Shown here piece after piece: positions 10,579-22,247 of a DNA stretch of 22,808 bases (positions within the stretch are counted from its first letter, which is position 1; every line of letters begins with the position of its first letter). Both the position numbers and the translations under genes were made by a program. Below the pieces are notes generated by a model, which ran no database searches, was not told where the DNA came from, and saw nothing but the letters and a program-made list of their open reading frames with translations. The stretch covers positions 290,846-313,653 of the forward strand of contig WELB01000121.1 in the NCBI GenBank assembly GCA_009602725.1, written 5' to 3'. The stretch is from Spirogloea muscicola (Eukaryota > Streptophyta > Zygnematophyceae > Spirogloeales > Spirogloeaceae).

Positions 10579-13500
10579 CTGGATGGTAATAGATGACAAG
10601 TGCTTTTACCATATTTCAGTACATGCACCGCCAAAAGAATCTTTTGTAGTTTACTTGTCAGAGAGTTGCACTGTGATCCAGCAACATGTGAAGGACATTG
10701 TGCAAACTTCCTGTTCATATGTGTGCATTCAGTTTGGCTACGTGCCACAGAGCTGGCAGACAGCTTCAGGGTGCACACAACTATATTCAGCCCTTGCCAG
10801 AAGATCATCATGACCCTATCTGACCACATACCCAAATGCCTCGCTCTGCATTATATGTGCCACTCAAATAAAGGATCAATAACTGCATATCAGATCACAG
10901 TTGAAGTAATAACCTGCTGCAATGTAGGACTCTCAGGCAGTGGGGCATCGTCCTTGGTACCTGCAGGTCGAGCAGCCAACACCTGGACCAGAAGTCGGAC
11001 AAGCAGTCAGCTTCTGCCACACAGGCTCCAGTACGCGGTTGTTCAGATGCTTGTGTGCTCAACTCCAGATAAAGCACTGCAGTTACACAACTCAAGACAT
11101 GCCGAAGTATATGATGGAGCTGCCTACTGGGTGTACCAGTGATCTACAAACAGGATGATGCAAAGTATGTAGAACTTACTCTCTTCTGACTTGGCCTGCC
11201 TTTGTCATCCTTTATGTTTGCAGTGAGTGCCTGACCAGCAGCTGCATTTGCAGACCTTGCTAATTCCACCAGTTGCTGCAGGCTTTCTGGAGCTCCTGGC
11301 CTTTGAGCAATCTGCACAAGGAGACCTGCCCTTATAAGGAATTGCCCCAGGAGAGCAATTCTTGATTAAATGAGCACAGCAAGAGGGACACTCGTTGTAC
11401 CTTGCCAAGGAGCTCAATGACGTTGTACAGCTCTGCGGCACTGACAACGGATTCTTGGATGACACAGGTCTTCACAAGGTAGATGGCAAATTCAGTGGCA
11501 ATAGCTGCAACCAAAGATCCACTGAGCATCGTAAGGAAGCTGCCACCTTCATTGCGACTGGAAGCTGCCCCACCCTTCATTGCCCACTGAAGAGCCCGTG
11601 TATTGCTGACCACTGTAAAAGACCTGAGGTACATGCCTGCAAGTAGCTTCCAACAACTGTTCTCACTAGGCAGTATGCAATGCATCAACGACTTAATTAG
11701 GACTACGTACCATAGCGTCCACCATCCATGGCCTTTGCTAAGTATACGCTGTAATCACTGAGGGCAATGAGCTCAGCTCGAATGAGGCCCACAGTGATAT
11801 CCTTGTTGTACTTGCGTTCTTCGTGAGAGTAGATGACCTGTCAACAATCTGGACGTTAGCTTCTGAACTGCCATCCATTCAAACCATCGCCACTGACAAG
11901 AACTATGAGTATATTTACATTCTTACAAAACCAGCTATCATCATACCCAGCTTGTTAACTCCTTGACGACCAGCTTGCAGATGTCGCAAACATGTTCAAG
12001 TATTGCAATGTAGATTGTCGAGTGAGCCAAATTGCTTGTTTCATACAAGATCTTGAAAACCTGGGAGGCATTCAAACAGCATTGTGTCACAGGCCCTGTT
12101 TGCATGCCTTGTGATTGCATGAGCAGCAGCATGCCAGGCACCCAAGTACATTTGGAAAAGAGGCCAATCAAATTAGTGCTGGTTAAATGCTGAGTACCTT
12201 TTGAGCAATGGCTAAAGCAACCTCATCGCGGGTCACAGATTGCAACATTACATCTGTTATTTCTTGAACAAGAACCTACGCGACACCCAACTTCAAGCTG
12301 TAAGCAAAAGCACACATGCAACCCACAAGTATTGAGCGGATGCCAACCACACACAAAAGAGAAGACACATTGATGCATGACAGGCATCAGCATGACGAAC
12401 ACGAAGGCAGCTGAGCAGATCATATCCAGAGCTGCACACTGTTCGCCTTGCTTGCTCTTAACATACTCGAATCTCATGTTCAGATGGTAGAGCTGTGAAA
12501 GTAGCCTGTGGTGAGTGCACAAGAGCCACCTCAAGCTGCACATATTATGCCATGCAACACGGAGACAAGATGTAGTATAAGAACAATTGCAGGTGTACTA
12601 TGAAGAAATTTACAACAAGGCAGAAGTGCTCCTATGTACAACAATTTTTCTTGACAGTGCTTCTAAAACACTGCTTGATTGTGCACGAGATAGCAGTCAG
12701 CTCAGAATCGTCATACTGAATCTCATTCAATCAAAAGCTCATCACATTACAATTCAAAATCTTCAGATGACTTCTTATCTATTTGAAAGCTCATCACACT
12801 ACAACACAAGGTTTTAATATTTCACAACAGACAATATGTACCTTCTGAAAGACTGCCTTGAATTGGTCCAGAGCTTCGCCTGTAGTGAGAGATGGCTCAG
12901 GTACGCCAGTAGCATCCTGTGCAGAGGTAGGAGCACCTGTGCCTGTTGTCTGTGAATGAGATAGTCTCGCATCAGAATGAAGTACCAGTCAGAGTGATCA
13001 CATGATGGTACAATGGTACAATAACCTGAAAGATTGCTCGACAACTGCAAGGACACTGGGCGCCAATCATATTGCGATTGCAGACTACTCTTACCTCTGC
13101 TGCACTTGCAGGGTAGCTTTGGATTGGCTCTTGGCTTGGGCGAGACCCAGCATCAGTAACAAGCGATTGATTCAAAGTGGAATTGAAGCTGCAAATATGA
13201 GCACTCTGTAAATTAGCATAGTTTCTGAGTTCCATAGAAGGATTTCTGGAAACAATGAAAAAGGCAACACTCAATTTTACTAAGTATTTACATAGACCTA
13301 CGATATGGTCAAAGTTAAGTGAAGAGGTCACACCTGTTTGCTTGTACTTCATATTCTTGTTGCACAGCAGGTGCTGTTGCTTGTCCTGCACCTTGTTGCA
13401 GAACACCAGGCCCAAAGTTGCTGCTGCTGGTATGAGCTGCTGCACGAAGACTAGGGTTAGGTGTTGGGCCAGGCGGTACAGGTGCAGCAATACTTTGTGC

Positions 13501-16500
13501 CCCTCCAGCTACTTGCTGGGGAGGCACTGAGCTTGCTTGATTTTGCCAAGGCAATCTTGCAAAATCCTGTACACGTTCAGATGCCAAGCCAAATATTAGT
13601 CCTTGAAACACTCATACAAATTCTTTATGAAAAGTGTGATGTTCGAAATACTGCAGCAACAAAAGCAGAGCAGCTATCAAAAATAAAGGATAACATGTTG
13701 CTCACTTCGTACACTCTGTATTGCGTGGCTGACAAACGCCCAGGCTTTGGTCTCAAAGCTTCTGGCAGACGTGACAAGCTGCCTTGCGAGTAGATTGATG
13801 CATCATAGAAAGTGGCCCCCAGTTGCTCTCTTGACTTCTTCCTTGCAGCCAATGCAGGTCCAAGAGTTTCCTCAAGGTCGTGAAGGGCCTAGCAAACATC
13901 AGCAGAATCAGTTGGTAAATCTTTAGGAATGAGCAACCTTGACATATACAGCCCTATAGCAATCACTGTACCTCTGTTGCACTTGCAAGTGACAAGTGAC
14001 ATCATGGCCTCCCTCTAAGTGACAATGAAAGAAGGAACTGATATTTGAGCACAAAAATCAGCAGCACCAACAAGAAGCAATACCTTCTCTGTGGCTGCCT
14101 TCTCAATGACAGCGCAACCCAAGTCAAGGTTGTCATTGGTAATAAGCTGGACAGCTTGCTCAAGAACTTCACTGTTGAGGTTGCTGCCTTGCAGAAGGTT
14201 TCGAAGGTGATTGGCCAGTGCCTGCCGAAGAGGCTCCTGATAAAAGTGCACAGAGGGTACAAACACCCATACTGGTCATTGCTACATACAGTCCTTGCAG
14301 ATATCCTTGCATGGACATTGAAAGAGTTGTTTTATGCGGCTCACATCTATAGCAAGGCTATCAGCATATAGTATCTCAGTCAATTGCTAGCTAGTGCTAC
14401 TTCAGCAACCATTGAGATTTCTGCAGCAAATCTTGATGCTGCTCTTGTAAGCAAAGCAGAACCAAGAAGACAAGAGATTCGGTGGACTGAAGTGCTACCT
14501 TGCTTGTCACATGAGCCAGACTCCCGGCCAGACTTGCAACCATGGAGTTTGCAGCCTTTTGGGTACGACCATCCTCCGCCTCCATGGCAAAGTCCTGCAT
14601 GAGTTGCGTACAATTCCATTTCAGAGCAACATTTGTAGAAGTCAATTTTCCGGCTATTTGCGGCTGCTACATCATGACGGTGTTACATGATGCATATTTG
14701 CAACCAAATACGTGATGCCAACTTTCGGCTCGGGCATAGCACAACCTTCATAACAAGCTCCCGCGTGGTCATGCAAGCTATTGTCACACTCCTCTCAACC
14801 ACTGGAGTTATTATCTCTCTTATCGCCCTCTCCATTGCAGCCGGTACAGTCCTGCCCAGATGATTGAAATAGATGAGTTACAGATGTCTAGCAAGGAACA
14901 TCAAGGACGCAAGCGCTTTGCACGGGGGTTATACATCAATGTAGATGTATCAAATGACGGTGAAATCTTCCTCCTGAATGACATTCTCACCTCTGCAATT
15001 GCAACTGTTGACTCAGGCCAGCTAACTTGGAGTTGTAGACAATATAGGCAACCAAATTTGGGATGGCCACGGCAGTCTGCACGATTTAGTGCCCACAGGC
15101 ATCAGCAATCCAACAAGTAAGTGCTTCAGCCATGCTCCACAAATATCTTCATTTCTGTGTAAGTCTGGCTCTTAACTTACTGAAAGTATTGGTATATTAC
15201 AACTACAGGTAACCAACAACTACGCTTGGAGGCCATGGCCTCAAGGGTGCACATGAGTTGACCTGCTGCGGCGAGAATGTTGACGGGGCTAGTAGAGCTG
15301 TTGTAGTTGACGGCCCAGGGGCAACCTCGGTAGTAGGAAGAGTATGGACCTTGGCCTCTGGCTCCTTCTGATTTAGTAGTGGCTGGGTTGGGCGCACCTG
15401 TGATACCTGGACCATACAAGTACTTGCAAGCTGAGAGACACCTCAGAACCTTCATATGCCTACAACAGGAGGAGCTTGAGAATCCCGAAGATGGCCGGAG
15501 TAAGAACAACAGGCAAAAGAAGTTGATAACAATGCTGAAGCTGCAGAACCACCTGAGTTGCGGTGGTTGGCAGGGGGTGGTGACTTGCAGCTGGTCGAGC
15601 AACCACTGGAGAAGAATGAATTTCAGGGGAAACAACTCCACTCTTTCTGGGAGCTTCCGCCAGGCTCGGTAATATGCCAGGGTCCTTAGATGAGAAATCT
15701 GGATTGCCTTCGGTCTCCCGTTGACGTCCACGCAGCAGCTTTGATGGCTTGACATCCTTCAGATGCACACCCAAGTTGTTGAAGAGTACCTGACATGCCC
15801 ATGCAAAGCACCAAGGTCTTATATCTCTTGAGGACCAACATGCCCAACTTGAAACGCTTAAAAAGGTATCATCCTCTTCAAGCTTGGGTTAAAGAAGACC
15901 TGTCCAGGCTTATGTATTGGTTGCTCAACCCAGATGGGCAGCGTGCAGGACAGCCATGTGAGCCTCGCACCACACAGTGCTGACTTCCAATGCGCACATT
16001 ATTATGTACAAAAAAACATTTCCCCAAATGGGCGTCAAGGTAGCTATATTGGCACAAATGGCTGACATGAATTAGTGTCCATACCTCAACGTCAAATTTC
16101 AGGTTCATCTTCAAACCAGGAAGGCTGTATATCTCAGCGAGCAGCGAAAGGATGCCCATGGTCCAAGGATTAGGCGGTTGGTAAGCGAGGCTGCTCTTGC
16201 AAGGTTCGAGGATCTGGCAGGATAAAATGTTCAGAAAGGCTCCATAATCAGGGGCACACACGTCTGTAATTTGACTGCATGCATGAAGTTGCCCCAATGA
16301 TAGGTCAATTGCTCATCATGCATCAATCGAGCACCTAAACAGTACCTTTGATGTAAATGGTATGACCGCTATCATGAGACCCTTTTCATACGCCTGTCCA
16401 AGAGCAAGGTGGTAAGAATCTTATCAGACTCTTATCCATGATACCGCAAGGAAACAATCACAGCCCCTATTACCAACAGCTACAAGCCAAATGTGCTCAA

Positions 16501-19500
16501 CAGAACCTCCAACTTGACCTTATTGTTAACAAGCTTGTTAACAATAATGCATAATTCGTCAGAGCTGGTGCAACAGTGGTGAAAAGCTGGTGCAACGATG
16601 AAATTTCACCGGAGCTTGAGACACTCTTTTCCAGTGCCTTGAAACTACTGCTTGGACCACATTCAAAGTCAACAAATGAGTAGTAAAGCAAACCTCAATG
16701 ATGAGCAATTTGGGATCAATCTCCTTTGCTCGTAAGGGTTGATTGCGCCCTATCGTTAGCTTTCCCATCCAACTGCCCAGATTCTTCAGAAGTGAACGTT
16801 CTTCAGAGCTTGATTTAATGAGCTCTGAGCGCAGGAGAACCTAAGGATACATAGAGGTAGACAAACCAGTCTCTGAGTTTAAGTGTCACCAAGTCCAATC
16901 CCGAAATCTGTGATTGATTATGCTGCTGCAACTTTGTCAAGTGTAGCAGTGGCCATTGGGCTATTTGAAGGTGAGTTATCTGTGAGGCATTCACAACAGC
17001 ACGACTAGGGTACACAGAGCGCAGATTATGGAGGTGGCATCATGCATTGATCAGATCAAAGCCGTTTCGAGGGGCAATCATGATCAGCTCATCTGGCAAC
17101 CACCTTGCAGTTTTCATATGTAGCTTTCACAACTTCCTTCTGCATGGTCCTGGAATTGATCTTATCCAGGAACTTGACGTAAAGGTCATGGAAATTTGGT
17201 TCAATGCTTGCCCTGCATTTAGATCAAGGGACCCCTTCAAGACAAACTAGGTGGCCAAAAGCACAATCTTACCCACATTGAAAATGAAATTACAAGCTTG
17301 ACAGTGGTCATGACCCAGAGCCTTCTCCTTCTACTTGATGGCAGCTGGAACAAAGAGCTGGTACCTTTTCATCACCATGTATTGAGCAAACCATGGATAG
17401 AATGCCTCCTTGACAATGTCTAGGAGCTCCTTGGCCTTCTGATCCAGATTCATGGTGGAGATGTTGTTCACAATGAAGGCAACCTTGTCCTGAACGTCTG
17501 AGCTTGGCGCCTGTGAGCAGTTCTTGCATTGCACACGTCAGCTTGCAGCATCAAAGTGGATGAAAAGCTAGAGTAATAGATGAATATGGGCAGCAGTGAT
17601 GCAGAATGGCATAAGTAGATACCTCCAGAGCACCGTCCCGGCTTTCAGCTGCCAAGACCAGCGTCTCAATGTTCAGAGCATGACCAAAGCCACCGCTTGA
17701 GCCTGGTGACCTTGATGGAGCACCTGACATGAAGGCGCAAGCAACACAGCTTGTAAGCTTCTGACCCGAAAGTGACATAGCATCTACAGTATGTTCCATA
17801 GAACAAGAGGCCTGACAGATGGGACGTTGCTGCACATGTTAGTAAGAGGCGATTATGCTCGGCCCTTCACCAGCTGGTCTCCCAGCTGTTGACCGAGCAG
17901 CTGAGTACAGCATCTCCTCCTTGGCAGGTAAGCCGACTGGGACAGCTTCTGGTTGCGATGGCATAGTAGCAGCGCTACTCACAATTGAACGCTGCACCAT
18001 CAGAACATGCCATGGCAAAAGGTAAGAAATTGTAAGGGCACAAGGACGTCCAAGTTGCAGCAATCCCTACTTTTGCTCTCAGGGCACAAGTGGTCAGCAG
18101 ACATGCCTCTTCTGGTAGGTGAGGAGCTGAGGAGTCAGCCTCGGCCTGGCTCTCCTCCATCTTGTGACCAACATCACGAGCACTGACTGCTTCCGAAGTA
18201 TGCTCAGACGAGGCATCCTCTGTAGCAACGCTCTGTGGTGCTGCCTGTTGCTTCTCCAAGCTGCTGGTGCTGTTGGCAGTGATCACTCCTTGACTCGAAG
18301 AGACCCGACTTAGCGACAGCTCGACAAAGGACACAAGCTCTGCATGAGACTCTCTCAGGTGCGAAATCTGCAAGATGTGGTTGCAGTACTGAGGCCACTC
18401 CACCAGGCGATCCAGAAATTGCTCCAGTGATCGGATGCCAAATTGAAACATCTGCAGATAAGGAGGTGTACAAGCCACTGAGGTAAGCAGCAAACCCACC
18501 ACCTTGTTCCACACCACTACCAGATCATACAGCGACTTGATGGTGGTGAAGCAACGCATATATGGCAGGTCAAGGAGATAATGCAGACCCTGGAGTCCAA
18601 GGGTTTGCGCAGGGCGTCAAGGACGCAGCGGAGAGCAAGTCCAAGTGTGACGTGTGTTACAAGTTGATGCTTGATAAGACAACCTGCAAATACGTAAATT
18701 GCACATCAGTTGCAACATCCCACATATAATCATGACAGTATCACCAACTCAGAATGTCTCTGACCCCTATTGACAAAGTCAAGTAGTCAATGCTGCTCAT
18801 CACAAGCTCAAATTTACCTAGCGTGCAATGTGCATACTATATCAGAGATAGGAAGGTCACCTACCAAAGAGAACAGCCGTTATCTGAAGCTCCCTGTCTG
18901 GATATCTTGGGAAAAATCGATACTCATCAAACAGGCTTTGTATCATGCAAGCGAATATATCTTTCTCCCTGGTTGAAGGCAAGTAAAACAGCGTCAAGAT
19001 ATTTGCTGTCTGCCTCATCATACATACAACTAAGACAACATATAGCTCAGGGATTGGCAAGAATAGTGGGCAACTCAGATAGCCTAGGCATCCAGCCTGG
19101 CTGGTCATGTCAACGTACCGCTGAGCTTCAGAAACATTGAACTGCTTGAGCATGTCAATGACATCATCTATTGTGAGTTGGCCAACATATATTTTCTGAA
19201 AATAAGAGTTCGCCTCATTCTCAATATCAAGGGGAAAGGGCGACTCTGTAACTCCTTGCTCAGGCACTCCTACAGCCTGAAGCCTGGGATAGGCTCTCAA
19301 AGCAGCTGTATGCAAGTTCTTCTGATCATCCACAAGGTCTTGAGAAGTAGGCTGATTGCTACTATCTTGCAATACCTTCAGCAAGACAAGAAATGCGGGG
19401 TGAGGCATCTGTTCCTGCTCTTGTGCTTTTCACTGGATATGGATACGTGGAAAATTGATCTGAGGATGTAACCCTGTACTAGAAGCTATAAGTCTGTCTA

Positions 19501-22108
19501 AGGGCTAACTCTTGGGTCTCATGGCGAACTTAACAACCTTGAAGAGCATAGCTGTTGTCTCAAGGGACAGATTAATGTTTGGACCACTCCTTTGATCAGT
19601 ACCATCTGATCGGGATTCAGCCAGGAGCTTCTCCCGTATGTAATTGAGGCAAGCCTGACAGCATCACCACAGTCAATGATGATTGCAAGGTCATCAATAC
19701 AGGGCAACCTATGGTTCAGAGCATGCGGTGAGCCTCTTGCTGCCCTTGGTAGCAGCAGTCATAGTGACCTGGTGACATGGCTTCACAAGCGCAGCTCCCA
19801 CTCGTGCAACACCAGGTGCCACTCAGGGGATGTGCAATTACAGCATATAAAAGAGTGGGTCTCACCTTATAGAGTGCATCTCCATTGACCTTCAAGCTGT
19901 CATTGAGCCATTTCTCTAGGTTGAGATACTCTCTACGGGATGCTAATGCTGCAAGATCAATGGCAAATGGAAAGGGCGCTGCTTCCAGCATGATAGTGAG
20001 GACCTGTCACGAACCCCAGAAGCTCATCAAAAGTAAGTAAGATAAGGTGACAAACTTAGAAAAACAATCCAAGTATGAGTTGGCAAGCTACATGGGACTG
20101 GGTAGCAAAAATTGTTGAGAGGTAAATGTCAAGCCCAATCTGCTATACACTGGGGCACTACTTGTGTGCACGTTGCCAATCGTCTTAGACACCAAAAGGT
20201 TGATAGAAGATCACCTTAAGATCCTGGCAGACGTCCAGAAGGCGTGAGATGCTACTTGTGTCCTTGGCGTGTACTTCAACCATGACTCGTATGATGGCCT
20301 CTGGATTGAGAGGCCAAAGAGCATGCAGCAACGTGCTTGAATTTGGGTTGTTTGACAAGTATGTTGGGAGCAAATAGGCCATTATATCTGATTGAATCAG
20401 ATTCCACGGCGTCTGCACACGAACGGCGAGAAAAGATATTTTCTGATATACAGTGCCTTCTAATACCAGCACTATGAGGAGGCAATACGGCAATGCTGAA
20501 GCATAGTTGGACAACTGTCGCTGGACAACTGTCAACAAGGGAGACCCACTAGCAGCCAGATCCATTAACCAGCTGTGACTGATGTCATTGTAGAGCAACT
20601 TGATACACGTCAACACTGTCTGAACTTGCTTGATATGCACATACTGGAGAGGGCACCAGCCTCTTTGACCACAAAACAAAGAGACGTACAGTTGCTGCAT
20701 CAAGAGAGCTAGGACAGCAGGAGAGGCTGACCATAAGTACCTTGACTTGTGCCAGGGTCAAAAGGAGGACTTCTGGGCAGTGCTTAAGTGGGTAGTCTAA
20801 GATTGCCCGAATAGCAGCTACATGCCCTGCTTCGGCAAGCTGACAGAGAACCTCAATGAGGTCTACAGACAACCAGGCCTGGTTGGGGGTGCCCATCGGA
20901 GACTTGTGTCCGTGAAGACCTTCTACAGGAGCCTGCAGCAGTCAAGCATGGTATGACTTCCTCAGACAACTGCATGAAAACAATCACTCATGTGTTTTCC
21001 ATCTGGATTTAGCGCGTTGCCAAAACAGGCTAGAACAAGCCACCTCGCTCGTGCAGGAGCTAGCATGATCGACCTGGCGGCGAGGAGTCTCTGCGAAGCT
21101 GAAAAGATCAGGCGCTGCAGCCACTGCATGCCTCAAAAAAGATAACTGGCCCTCAAGATTCTTCCACAGGCCCCCACAGACAGCCATCACTGGGAAGGCA
21201 GTCTGCACAAAGCACTTATCACATTGCTTCTCTGAGACAGTAAGATGCAAGATCAGAACACCTCGTAGTGACACTCGTGGCCACATGACAATCATTTCGT
21301 GCAATTAGACCAAAGCAGAACTCCTGGCAAGGAAAGCAGATCTCAAGCCCAGCTATCAACACAAATGCAGATGAGAGAAGGGAGAAATTACCGAAGAGGC
21401 AGTAACGACGATTGTGACAAGCAAGGCAAAGGCCTTCTGATCCGGCACCACAAAGCCCTCGTGGTCGAAGCCTTGCACGACCAGGGCCCAGTCTGCATTG
21501 GGCGCCTGAGGCTCCAACCGAGTCAACAATTGGACTAGGCTGACAAGGTCCACTCGCTTAGCACACGTACAAGACGTCTCCGTGACTCCTGTGAGAAGCC
21601 TTTCCCACAGAGACACTGCGGTGTGTCCAACCAGCTTGTGACAGCCACTGGCAGGCCTTCACATCAACGGCAAGCGTGCCATGGCACTCACAAGCTGTTT
21701 GATCGTCTCGAGCAGGACGTCGAGGTTCCACGACGAGAGGATGCCGGCATCGGCAGGCATGCTGTGCAGCGCCAGGGCGGAGCTCAGGATGCCGTTGGCG
21801 CCGTGCGCGTCCTCCAGGCCGGTGTGGGTGCGCGCAACCATGGCGACCAGCCGTGCGATCTCCGCTTCCCTCAGGTCGGGGAAGAGCCCCAGGACGTCGC
21901 GGCAGTGCCGGACGCTGGCCGTGCAGCTGTACCCGATCTCCTCCAGCACGTCGGCTGCGTGCATGGCGCCGGCCAGCTCGAGCGCCAAGCCGTCGGGAGC
22001 GACCGGCAGCGTCGCGAGAGCGCCCGGGACTGGGACTGCGACGGCTTCGAGGCCGTCCGGCGGAGGCCCCGGGCCAGCATGCCCCGCCGGCGCGGCGACC
22101 GCCGCCAT
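7156..22108 (-). CDS. NOT1: NOT1/CNOT1, scaffold subunit of the CCR4-NOT deadenylase complex (about 47 exons)
   Basis: NOT1 holds together the CCR4/CAF1 deadenylases, CAF40 and NOT2/NOT3 for cytoplasmic mRNA decay. Exons in transcript order: 22108-21692, 21505-21392, 21202-21074, 20932-20741, 20412-20215, 20003-19866, 19654-19538, 19375-19119, 18968-18865, 18683-18589, 18451-18071, 17991-17871, 17723-17623, 17510-17365, 17212-17104, 16840-16694, 16393-16346, 16213-16085, 15789-15553, 15406-15263, 15076-14991, 14851-14746, 14594-14499, 14236-14084, 13888-13706, 13566-13334, 13188-13095, 12949-12842, 12492-12463, 12275-12198, 12060-11947, 11837-11711, 11504-11401, 11311-11180, 10982-10914, 10578-10435, 10322-10197, 10015-9959, 9795-9649, 9498-9437, 9324-9171, 8978-8787, 8483-8379, 8239-8108, 7892-7665, 7520-7419, 7317-7156. 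All phases join into 2215 codons plus TAG; plant and human homologues are nearly 2400. Family-typical strings include [29 protein letters not shown] and [19 protein letters not shown]. Exons 1 (5' end), 20 and 29 have uncertain edges. The chosen start ATG (22108) has a strong GCCGCCATGG context. Confidence 0.95.
12698..12801 (-). ncRNA. Candidate intronic box C/D snoRNA in NOT1 intron 28
   Basis: The intron between exons 28 and 29 (12841-12493) contains, on the sense strand, C box GTGATGA (12797-12791), D' box CTGA (12766-12763), C' box GTGATGA (12745-12739) and D box CTGA (12705-12702). All four match consensus and are in the order and spacing of a box C/D snoRNA (96 nt from C to D). Flanking bases 12801-12798 and 12701-12698 can form a four-pair terminal stem that includes two G-U pairs. 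I could not identify a convincing rRNA target for either guide. A chance origin through local duplication of the GTGATGAGCTTT segment remains possible. Confidence 0.27.
12735..12804. repeat. Imperfect direct repeat pair in NOT1 intron 28
   Basis: Two near-identical copies of AAAGCTCATCACNTACAA lie about 50 bases apart (about 12734-12752 and 12786-12804), differing at one inner base. They supply both the C and C' boxes of the snoRNA candidate at 12698-12801. Confidence 0.7.
13706..15076 (-). other. NOT1: NOT1 DUF3819 / CAF40-binding module (exons 21-25)
   Basis: These exons encode about residues 1109-1316. The signature runs from [18 protein letters not shown] through [51 protein letters not shown] and [20 protein letters not shown] to [22 protein letters not shown]. 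In the family this segment binds CAF40 (CNOT9). It is one of the best conserved parts of the protein here. Confidence 0.9.
16520..16547. repeat. Perfect 28-bp palindrome in NOT1 intron 16
   Basis: The half-site TTATTGTTAACAAG is followed directly by its exact reverse complement, with a HindIII-like AAGCTT core and two flanking GTTAAC hexamers. It lies within the intron 16693-16394. In RNA it could form only a hairpin with a strained loop; in DNA it could be a cruciform or a dimeric protein site. No family assignment is possible. Confidence 0.9.
16563..16596. repeat. 12-bp direct repeat near the palindrome
   Basis: AGCTGGTGCAAC occurs at 16563-16574 and again at 16585-16596, 15 bases past the palindrome and in the same NOT1 intron. 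It is exact but short; no function is evident. Confidence 0.7.
18589..22108 (-). other. NOT1: NOT1 N-terminal HEAT-repeat region (exons 1-10)
   Basis: These exons encode about residues 1-587. The first about 43 residues are Ala/Pro/Gly-rich and not conserved. Similarity to plant NOT1 begins at [16 protein letters not shown]. It continues through [64 protein letters not shown] and [22 protein letters not shown]. This is the alpha-helical N-terminal arm of the scaffold. Much of the N-terminal part found before this point in plant NOT1 is not present in the model. Confidence 0.85.
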
Positions 22109-22217
22109 GGCGGCCCCCCGCGAGGCCCCTGCTCACGGCTGGAGGCGCTGGCCGTACGTGACCGACGCTCTTGCCCTTGGTAGACGGTGATGCGGCGCCG
22201 CTCCGGCAGCCGCCAGA

Positions 22218-22247
22218 GCCGCCGCCGCCGCCGCCGCCGCCGCCGCC
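22218..22247. repeat. (GCC)10 trinucleotide run
   Basis: Ten uninterrupted GCC units lie 110 bases upstream of the NOT1 start codon. On the NOT1 sense strand this reads (GGC)10, which would be in the 5'UTR or promoter if the chosen start is right. Confidence 0.95.

Larger units (their letters stand above)
16085..17510 (-). other. NOT1: NOT1 MIF4G domain (CAF1-binding; exons 14-18)
   Basis: These exons encode about residues 789-981. Conserved segments include [69 protein letters not shown] and [21 protein letters not shown]. In known complexes this MIF4G fold binds the CAF1 (CNOT7/8) deadenylase and contacts the helicase DDX6. Exon 17 is only 48 nt and encodes exactly 16 conserved residues. 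Confidence 0.9.

Noticed and set aside
10579-10913. Possible second C/D snoRNA in NOT1 intron 35 (ATGATGA at 10812-10806)
   Set aside because: The only nearby CTGA is 14 bases away, with no C'/D' pair and no terminal stem.
13255-13320. AT-rich stretch in NOT1 intron 26 considered as a transposon end
   Set aside because: It has no inverted repeats, target-site duplication or coding remnants; it is ordinary intron sequence.
16214-16345. Possible C/D snoRNA in NOT1 intron 17 (ATGATGA near 16318 and CTGA downstream)
   Set aside because: The flanking bases do not pair and there is no internal C'/D' set.
21558-22136. 192-codon - strand frame, Arg/Gly-rich, over the same exon
   Set aside because: It is offset from the NOT1 frame and reads as repetitive Arg/Gly/Ala with no similarity; it is a frame shadow.
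21623-22190. Two long + strand open frames (169 and 186 codons) over NOT1 exon 1
   Set aside because: They are GC-driven antisense frames. The - strand frame matches conserved NOT1 sequence ([33 protein letters not shown]).
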